From assembly GCA_022824525.1 (NCBI GenBank), contig JAJDZT010000153.1, positions 1 through 64,000 on the forward strand: a DNA stretch of 64,000 bases, in the 5' to 3' direction. Both the position numbers and the translations under genes were made by a program. This document shows, piece after piece, positions 58,259-64,000 of this stretch (position 1 is the first letter of the stretch; each line of letters opens with the position of its first letter). The notes below the pieces were generated by a model. That model did no database searches, was not told the DNA's origin, and worked only from the letters and a program-made list of their open reading frames with translations. Source of the stretch: Silicimonas sp. GTDB taxonomy: Bacteria > Pseudomonadota > Alphaproteobacteria > Rhodobacterales > Rhodobacteraceae.

Positions 58259-59796
58259 GCTGCGCTCGTTTGGTTGGTGACGCCGGCCATCAGAAGTCCC
58301 AGCTCCGCTTCGTTGGTTTCGCTGGCCATACGTTCTCCCATGATCTTCCCATCGAACATCACGGCGATGCGGTCAGCGAGCGAAAGAATCTCATCAAGTT
58401 CGACCGACACGAGCAGGATCGCCTTCCCCTTGTCGCGCAGTTCCACGATCTGCTTGTGAATGAATTCGATGGCGCCGATATCGACACCCCGCGTTGGCTG
58501 CCCGACGAGCAGGAGATCGGGGTCGCGTTCGATTTCCCGAGCCAGCACGATCTTCTGCTGGTTTCCACCGGAAAAATTCTTGGCGGCCAAACCCGGAATC
58601 GGAGGCCGAACGTCAAAACGTTCCATCTTGGCTTCCGTGTCTTTTCGGATGGCGTCATTGTCCATAAACCAGCGGTTCTTCTGGTATTCTGGCGCATGGT
58701 GGTATCCGAAGACGATGTTTTCCCATGCGAAGTAATCCAGGATAAGGCCTTCCTTGTGTCGGTCTTCCGGAACATGGCAGATGCCGCGCGCGCGACGCGT
58801 TTGCCCGTCGGAGGCCGCTCCGGTCAGGTCAATCTCCTCGCCATTCAAACGAATGCTGCCGGTGCCCGTCATGTAGCCACCAAGGACTTCCAAAAGCTCG
58901 GACTGACCGTTCCCCGCCACCCCAGCTATCCCGAGAATTTCACCAGCGCGCACGTCAAGGCTGACCGACTTGAGGCGTTCCACACCGTCTTCGTCGGTGA
59001 CGCTCAGGTTCTTGACCTCGAGCACCTTGTCGCCCGGCGTTGCCGGAACTTTGTCGACACGAAGAAGCACTTTGCGGCCCACCATCAGCTCGGCCAGCTC
59101 AGCTGGGCTGGTGTCGGCGGTTTTTACCGTTGCCGTCATCTCTCCACGGCGCATCACGCTCACCGTGTCCGTCACTTCCATGATCTCGCGGAGCTTGTGG
59201 GTGATGAGGATGATGGTCTTACCTTCGTCGCGCAGGCCCTTGAGGATGCGAAAGAGGTGATCGGCCTCGGACGGGGTCAACACGCCGGTCGGTTCATCAA
59301 GGATAAGGATGTCCGCATGGCGGTAAAGCGCTTTCAGGATCTCGACGCGCTGCTGGTACCCAACGGAAAGTTCCTCGATCGTCGCGTCAGGATCGACGTT
59401 CAGCTCATATTCCTTGGCAAGTTCCGTCAGGAGTTGCCGGGCCTTTGCAAGTGATGGTGTCAGGCGGGCCCCGTCTTCGGCACCAAGAACAACGTTTTCG
59501 AGCACGGTGAAGTTCTCAACCAACTTGAAGTGCTGGAACACCATGCCGATTCCCGCGGCAATGGCAGCCTGACTGTCAGGTATCTCTGTCTTTTTGCCAG
59601 ATATGAAGATTTCGCCCGCGTCGGCCTTATAGAAGCCGTAGAGGATGGACATCAGCGTGGACTTGCCTGCTCCGTTTTCGCCAATGATCCCGTGAATGGT
59701 ACCGGGCATGACACGTATCGAGATGTCTTTGTTGGCCTGTACAGGGCCGAACGCCTTTGAAATGCCTTTCAGTTCAATCGCCGGGTCAACGCTCAT
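58255..59796 (-). CDS. BMP-type sugar/nucleoside ABC transporter ATP-binding protein (two ABC domains)
   Basis: IIGENGAGKSTLMSILYGFYKADAGEI; LSVGYQQRVEILKALYRHADILILDEPTGVL; FSGGNQQKIVLAREI. Confidence 0.93.
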   Translation of the reverse strand: MSVDPAIELKGISKAFGPVQANKDISIRVMPGTIHGIIGENGAGKSTLMSILYGFYKADAGEIFISGKKTEIPDSQAAIAAGIGMVFQHFKLVENFTVLENVVLGAEDGARLTPSLAKARQLLTELAKEYELNVDPDATIEELSVGYQQRVEILKALYRHADILILDEPTGVLTPSEADHLFRILKGLRDEGKTIILITHKLREIMEVTDTVSVMRRGEMTATVKTADTSPAELAELMVGRKVLLRVDKVPATPGDKVLEVKNLSVTDEDGVERLKSVSLDVRAGEILGIAGVAGNGQSELLEVLGGYMTGTGSIRLNGEEIDLTGAASDGQTRRARGICHVPEDRHKEGLILDYFAWENIVFGYHHAPEYQKNRWFMDNDAIRKDTEAKMERFDVRPPIPGLAAKNFSGGNQQKIVLAREIERDPDLLLVGQPTRGVDIGAIEFIHKQIVELRDKGKAILLVSVELDEILSLADRIAVMFDGKIMGERMASETNEAELGLLMAGVTNQTSAA

Positions 59797-59797
59797 C

Positions 59798-60157
59798 TCA
59801 GGGTGCACCCGTGCCCACGAAACCGGTCATGCGAGCGATTGGTCCGTCAGCCGGTTCGACGAAATACTGGCCGTGCTGCTCCATACCACCGGGCATCCGG
59901 AACGCGACGGTGACTCGGGTCATGCCTTGCGTGCTGTCGGTTTTGACAACTTCGGCAACCGCGCCGGGCGCTGATTGGCTGAACAAACCGATATACTCCA
60001 CCAACCCCTCTGCTCCTGCGATGGGCGCTTCGGTCCTTGGGTCTGCATAAATCACGTCCGCCGCAACGACGGCTTCAATCGCTGCCTTGCGGTCCGCGGA
60101 GTCTGCCATGCCCCAGGCTGAAAAGAACTGTTCGACCGGTGTCATGGCATCCCTCAA
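59798..60157 (-). CDS. SnoaL/NTF2-like small protein within the BMP transporter operon
   Basis: MTPVEQFFSAWGMADSADRKAAIEAVVAADVIYADPRTEAPIAGAEGLVEYIGLF. Confidence 0.8.
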   Translation of the reverse strand: MRDAMTPVEQFFSAWGMADSADRKAAIEAVVAADVIYADPRTEAPIAGAEGLVEYIGLFSQSAPGAVAEVVKTDSTQGMTRVTVAFRMPGGMEQHGQYFVEPADGPIARMTGFVGTGAP

Positions 60158-60204
60158 AAGTCAGAAAGTGAACGGGGCCAGAGACTCCTCTGGCCCCGTC
60201 TTGA

Positions 60205-61206
60205 TCAGAAGTCCAGCGCCGGGCAGCTGTCGTTCTCGTAATAGGCCACGACATTCAGATCGCCCGCGATGATCTTGGCTTTTGCCTCGTCGACTGCGGC
60301 CTTCATCTCGTCGGTGATGAGGCTTTCGTTGTTCTCATCAAGTGCATAGCCGACACCGTCGTTGGCCAAGGACATGGTGTGTACACCAGGCTCGAACCCA
60401 TCAACGCCTGCCGAGAAGACATCGTAGACAGCGTTGTCGACACGCTTGAGCATCGACGTCAGAACTTCGCCCGGGTGAAGGTGGTTCTGGTTCGAGTCAA
60501 CTCCGATGGACAGGATGTCGGCGTCCGCGGCAGCTTGCAGCACACCAACGCCGGTGCCGCCTGCGGCAGCATAGACCACGTCAGCGCCCTGGCTGATCTG
60601 GCTCTTGGTCAGTTCGCCGCCCTTCACCGGGTCATTCCACGCCGCAGGTGTGGTGCCGGTCATGTTGGCGATGACGGTGATGTCAGGGTTCACGGCCTTG
60701 GCGCCCTGCGCATAACCACAAGCAAAGTGACGGATCAGCGGTACATCCATGCCCCCGATGAAGCCGACCGTGTCGCTTTCGGAGGCCATCGCGGCGAGCA
60801 TGCCGACAAGGTAGGAGCCTTCATGTTCGGCAAAGGTGATCTGACGCAGGTTCGGAATATCGAGCCAGCCAACATCGATAATGGCAAACTTGGTGTCAGG
60901 ATACTTCGGAGCAACTTCTTCCACCGTCGCGGCGTTCTGGAAGCCAAGAACAACAATCGGGTTGTACCCTGCCTCTGCAAGGCGCGTGGCAAACTGAACG
61001 CGCTGTGCTTCAGCGGTCACTTCGATTTCCTGGTAGCTTTCACCTGTTTCGTCGGCCCAGCGCTTGGCGCCGTTGTAGGCAGCTTCGTTGAAGGATTTGT
61101 CGAACTTGCCGCCGAGGTCGTACATCAGCGCAGGTTCGGCGAGCGCGGCACCAGCCATCACGGCCAGAGCGGCGACACCGCCGAGTGCATTCTTCAGATA
61201 GGACAT
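60205..61206 (-). CDS. BMP-family (basic membrane protein) substrate-binding protein
   Basis: Signal peptide; LMYDLGGKFDKSFNEAAYNGAKRWADETG; QGADVVYAAAGGTGVGVLQAA. Confidence 0.92.
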   Translation of the reverse strand: MSYLKNALGGVAALAVMAGAALAEPALMYDLGGKFDKSFNEAAYNGAKRWADETGESYQEIEVTAEAQRVQFATRLAEAGYNPIVVLGFQNAATVEEVAPKYPDTKFAIIDVGWLDIPNLRQITFAEHEGSYLVGMLAAMASESDTVGFIGGMDVPLIRHFACGYAQGAKAVNPDITVIANMTGTTPAAWNDPVKGGELTKSQISQGADVVYAAAGGTGVGVLQAAADADILSIGVDSNQNHLHPGEVLTSMLKRVDNAVYDVFSAGVDGFEPGVHTMSLANDGVGYALDENNESLITDEMKAAVDEAKAKIIAGDLNVVAYYENDSCPALDF

Positions 61207-61357
61207 TAACAGTCTCCCAGTTGGTCAATACTGGGGCACCGTGCTGGGCCAAACCCCCCGGCGCCCTTTTTGATAGCACCGATTAAGGCCGTGAACCCCG
61301 GAGAGGGTCAATAGGAGTCTTGGGTAGAACAGCGAAAAACCACTCGATGACGCGGGG

Positions 61358-61777
61358 TTAATCCGTGACCAGGCGTTTCGTCATCAGAATGGCGTCGATC
61401 CGGGCATCTGCGGCTTTGTAATACGCTTTTCGAACACCGGTCTGCTGCCAGTTAGCCGATAGATACAGCGTGATCGCGGCGGCATTGGTTCGAGCGACTT
61501 CAAGGTGGAACGATTTCGCGCCATGTGCTGCCGCTTTGTCCTCGAACGCTGCGAGGCAAAACCGTCCAATTCCCTGCCGCCGCACCGCCGGATCGACGGC
61601 CAGTGTCAAAAGCTCCGCCTCGTCCATCACGACCCTGCCAAGTGCAAAGCCCGCCTGCGCCTTCCAGACGGAGAAAGCGCCGTCCAACTTCGACATGTCT
61701 TCGAAATCCTGAACCGTCCAAGGTGCCGGGACTGTCATGGCCAACGCGTGGATGCGCGCCATATCGGAAGGCGTCAT
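61358..61777 (-). CDS. rimI: Ribosomal-protein-S18-alanine N-acetyltransferase (GNAT)
   Basis: [55 protein letters not shown]; adjacent to tsaB. Confidence 0.88.
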   Translation of the reverse strand: MTPSDMARIHALAMTVPAPWTVQDFEDMSKLDGAFSVWKAQAGFALGRVVMDEAELLTLAVDPAVRRQGIGRFCLAAFEDKAAAHGAKSFHLEVARTNAAAITLYLSANWQQTGVRKAYYKAADARIDAILMTKRLVTD

Positions 61778-62493
61778 GGCAGAATCACGGGCGGCGGATC
61801 GGAAGCAGGCGCTGCGTCTGGCGGACGGATGTAGAGGGGGACCGGGCTGGGAATGTCGCCTCCCTTTCCGAGACGGTCTGCGGCCATTTCTGCCACGCAG
61901 GGGGCAAGCCGATGTGCAAAGTCCTCAACGCCTATGGCCGCCGCAACGTCGGGAACCCGCCGACCTTCGACAACGGCGGAGGCTTCGCGCTCCATGCCGT
62001 CAGACCATGGGCCGATGAGCGCGGGTGGCGAGACATGTCCAAAGCACGGCAGGTCTGACCCCGAAATCAACCCGCGGACGTCCGGTGCACCCGTATTGTC
62101 GGTGATCTCGATCAACCATTGATCGCGGGGGGCGGGCAGCGCCGCCAGCCGCTTGCGTCCTTCGATGCCAGCGATGCGAGAAAGCGCCGCAAAGCTTGAA
62201 ACGCCGATCGACGGGATACCCAGCGACAGCGCAAGCCCACGTGCCGCGCTGACGGCAATTCGGATCCCGGTGAAGTTCCCCGGCCCGACGCCGACACCTA
62301 TGGCGTCGATTTCTTCCCAGACCGCACCGACCTCGCCCAGCACCTCTTCGAGCATCGGGAACAGGCACTCTGCCTGCCCTTTCTTCATCTCCATGAAGCG
62401 CGTGGCAACAATCTTGCCATTCATCAGCAAAGCGGCCGCGCAATGCGCGGCCGATGTATCAAAGGCAACAATCGTCGGGCCTGGCCGTGTCAT
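61774..62493 (-). CDS. tsaB: tRNA t6A biosynthesis protein TsaB (start trimmed to MTRPGPTIV)
   Basis: [54 protein letters not shown]. Confidence 0.93.
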   Translation of the reverse strand: MTRPGPTIVAFDTSAAHCAAALLMNGKIVATRFMEMKKGQAECLFPMLEEVLGEVGAVWEEIDAIGVGVGPGNFTGIRIAVSAARGLALSLGIPSIGVSSFAALSRIAGIEGRKRLAALPAPRDQWLIEITDNTGAPDVRGLISGSDLPCFGHVSPPALIGPWSDGMEREASAVVEGRRVPDVAAAIGVEDFAHRLAPCVAEMAADRLGKGGDIPSPVPLYIRPPDAAPASDPPPVILP

Positions 62494-62509
62494 CTCAACG
62501 CATGATCGC

Positions 62510-63073
62510 TCAGGCGGCGACGGGACGCACCTCGACCACTTCGGGGATGTAGTGCCGGAGCAGGTTCTCAATACCCATCTTCAACGTCAATGTGGACGAC
62601 GGGCATCCGGCGCACGCGCCCTGCATGTGAAGGTAGACGACGCCGCGGTCGAACCCGTGAAACACGATATCACCACCGTCCTGCGCCACGGCGGGGCGGA
62701 CACGTGTATCGAGCAATTCCTTGATTTGGTTGACGATTTCACCGTCTTCGCCGTCATGCTCGGCATGACCGGACACGGCGGCCTCATCCCCATCCATGAC
62801 CGGTTGGCCAGACTGGAAATGCTCCATGATGGCGCCCAAGATCGGGGCCTTGACCACGTCCCAATCGGAGCCATCGTCCTTCGTAACGGTCACGAAATCC
62901 GAACCGAGGAAGACACCGGTCACGCCATCCACATCAAAGATACGCTTGGCCAACGGTGATTTCGCCGCAGCTTCTGCCGACGGGAAGTCTGCCGTTCCCA
63001 TCCCCAGAACACTTTGACCTGGAAGGAATTTCAGCGTTGCGGGGTTCGGCGTAGCTTCGGTTTGGATGAACAT
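62510..63073 (-). CDS. NifU/Nfu-family Fe-S cluster scaffold protein (start trimmed to [11 protein letters not shown])
   Basis: [24 protein letters not shown]-terminal [23 protein letters not shown]. Confidence 0.94.
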   Translation of the reverse strand: MFIQTEATPNPATLKFLPGQSVLGMGTADFPSAEAAAKSPLAKRIFDVDGVTGVFLGSDFVTVTKDDGSDWDVVKAPILGAIMEHFQSGQPVMDGDEAAVSGHAEHDGEDGEIVNQIKELLDTRVRPAVAQDGGDIVFHGFDRGVVYLHMQGACAGCPSSTLTLKMGIENLLRHYIPEVVEVRPVAA

Positions 63074-63129
63074 GGGCAATCTCCGATCAGGCCTTAACAT
63101 ATGCGGGTCAGCCGGGCGCGTGTCAATAG

Positions 63130-63146
63130 TTTGGAATTATTCTAAA
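63130..63146. promoter_or_regulatory. Candidate Irr box / iron control element TTTGGAATTATTCTAAA
   Basis: One mismatch from the inverted repeat TTTAGAA-N3-TTCTAAA; 56 bp upstream of the nfu start. Confidence 0.7.
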
Positions 63147-63294
63147 TCGGTACCCGAATGGGCCGATCAGAATCGGATTGAAGAGCCGAAAACTACAAAA
63201 GGCACCGCGCCCCAACCTCACCACGAACCCAAGGATTTCGCGCTTTCTTACGGTCAGACGGCCGCGATGCTTGAAGACGCCAGCCGACGGTCTT

Positions 63295-63708
63295 TCAGCG
63301 CACGACCAGGACAGAGATCTTGGCGTGCGAGGCAAGATAACCCGCGTTTGATGCGAAAACGCGTTCAGCGAAGCCCGGCACGTGGCTGGCCATCACGATC
63401 AGGTCGACGCCCAAATCATCTGCCGCCCGTTCCAAAACGGTATCAAGGTCCACCGCGGGATCATGGCTGATCTCGGAATGCGCTCTGAAACTCACGCCAT
63501 GCGCGTTTGACTGGTCGGCGGCAAAAGTGGCGAGTTTTTCCGCATAGAGCTTTGGTGTCGGCGCAACATCAGTTGGACCGGATTGCGTCACCCCGACCAT
63601 GTAAGCCTCGGCACCGTAGTGCTTGCACAAATCAGCGCATACTTTCAGAGCCTTAGCCAGCCCGTCGGCATGAGCAAGATCGACCGGTATCATGAGTGTC
63701 TTGAACAT
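63295..63708 (-). CDS. Universal stress protein
   Basis: MFKTLMIPVDLAHADGLAKALKVCADLCKHYGAEAYMVGVT...VDLIVMASHVPG. Confidence 0.88.
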   Translation of the reverse strand: MFKTLMIPVDLAHADGLAKALKVCADLCKHYGAEAYMVGVTQSGPTDVAPTPKLYAEKLATFAADQSNAHGVSFRAHSEISHDPAVDLDTVLERAADDLGVDLIVMASHVPGFAERVFASNAGYLASHAKISVLVVR

Positions 63709-63814
63709 GGGTTCCTCCTTATATCCCGAGGAACCCTAACCGATGGCTTGCAGCACTCGCCGTGACCGAGATCAAATACGCCGAGAAATTATGCCTTGGT
63801 TCGCGTTAGAGCGT

Positions 63815-64000
63815 TCATTCCGCCGCTTCCGCATATTCCTCCAATGGCGGGCAGGTGCAGACGAGGTTCCGGTCGCCGAATGCATTGTCGACCCGGTTGA
63901 CCGGGGGCCAGTACTTGTCGACGCGGAATGCGCCCGCCGGGTAGCACGCTTCTTCCCTTGAATAGGGTCGGTCCCATTCCCCGACGAGGTCTTCGACCGT
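63815..64000 (-). CDS. gcvP: Glycine dehydrogenase (decarboxylating), C-terminal fragment truncated by the window edge
   Basis: [61 protein letters not shown], GcvP C-terminal signature. Confidence 0.9.
   Translation of the reverse strand, partial: TVEDLVGEWDRPYSREEACYPAGAFRVDKYWPPVNRVDNAFGDRNLVCTCPPLEEYAEAAE

Noticed and set aside
57979-59454. 491-aa plus-strand ORF opposite the BMP ABC ATPase
   Set aside because: Shadow of the ABC ATPase; His/Arg-rich, no motif.
1-64000. CRISPR arrays, IS elements, prophage, toxin-antitoxin or defence islands
   Set aside because: No regularly spaced repeats with spacers, no transposase, integrase, phage structural or recognisable defence proteins were seen in the ORF track.

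Overview
This 64 kb window is a gene-dense, GC-rich alphaproteobacterial chromosome segment. Gene content and order (soeABC, phaAB, hisS-hisZ-hisG, a urease operon with an extra 'antifreeze-like' ORF, class II nrdJ, DUF1489, DUF1127, a BMP-type ABC transporter) suggest Rhodobacterales, a roseobacter-like genome. Most of it is housekeeping or core metabolism. I saw no CRISPR array, prophage, IS element, rRNA or convincing tRNA. The most interesting signals are small-scale and outside the supplied ORF track: (i) two 83-nt homologous intergenic elements, each with four CGTCGGT/ACCGACG iterons on an ~11-bp period, about 250-275 bp upstream of two different exported coiled-coil proteins; (ii) a 5' leader with two tandem SD-[5-codon uORF]-hairpin modules upstream of an untracked 56-aa basic protein, itself upstream of dinB; (iii) several untracked mini-ORFs that overlap the start or stop codons of their neighbours; (iv) a near-perfect Irr box (ICE) in front of a NifU/Nfu gene and a CTGC-N3-GCAG PhaR-type site in front of phaA; (v) an ECF sigma factor whose conserved N-terminus extends upstream of any ATG/GTG/TTG codon. 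All product calls come from reading the protein sequences and were not confirmed by database search.
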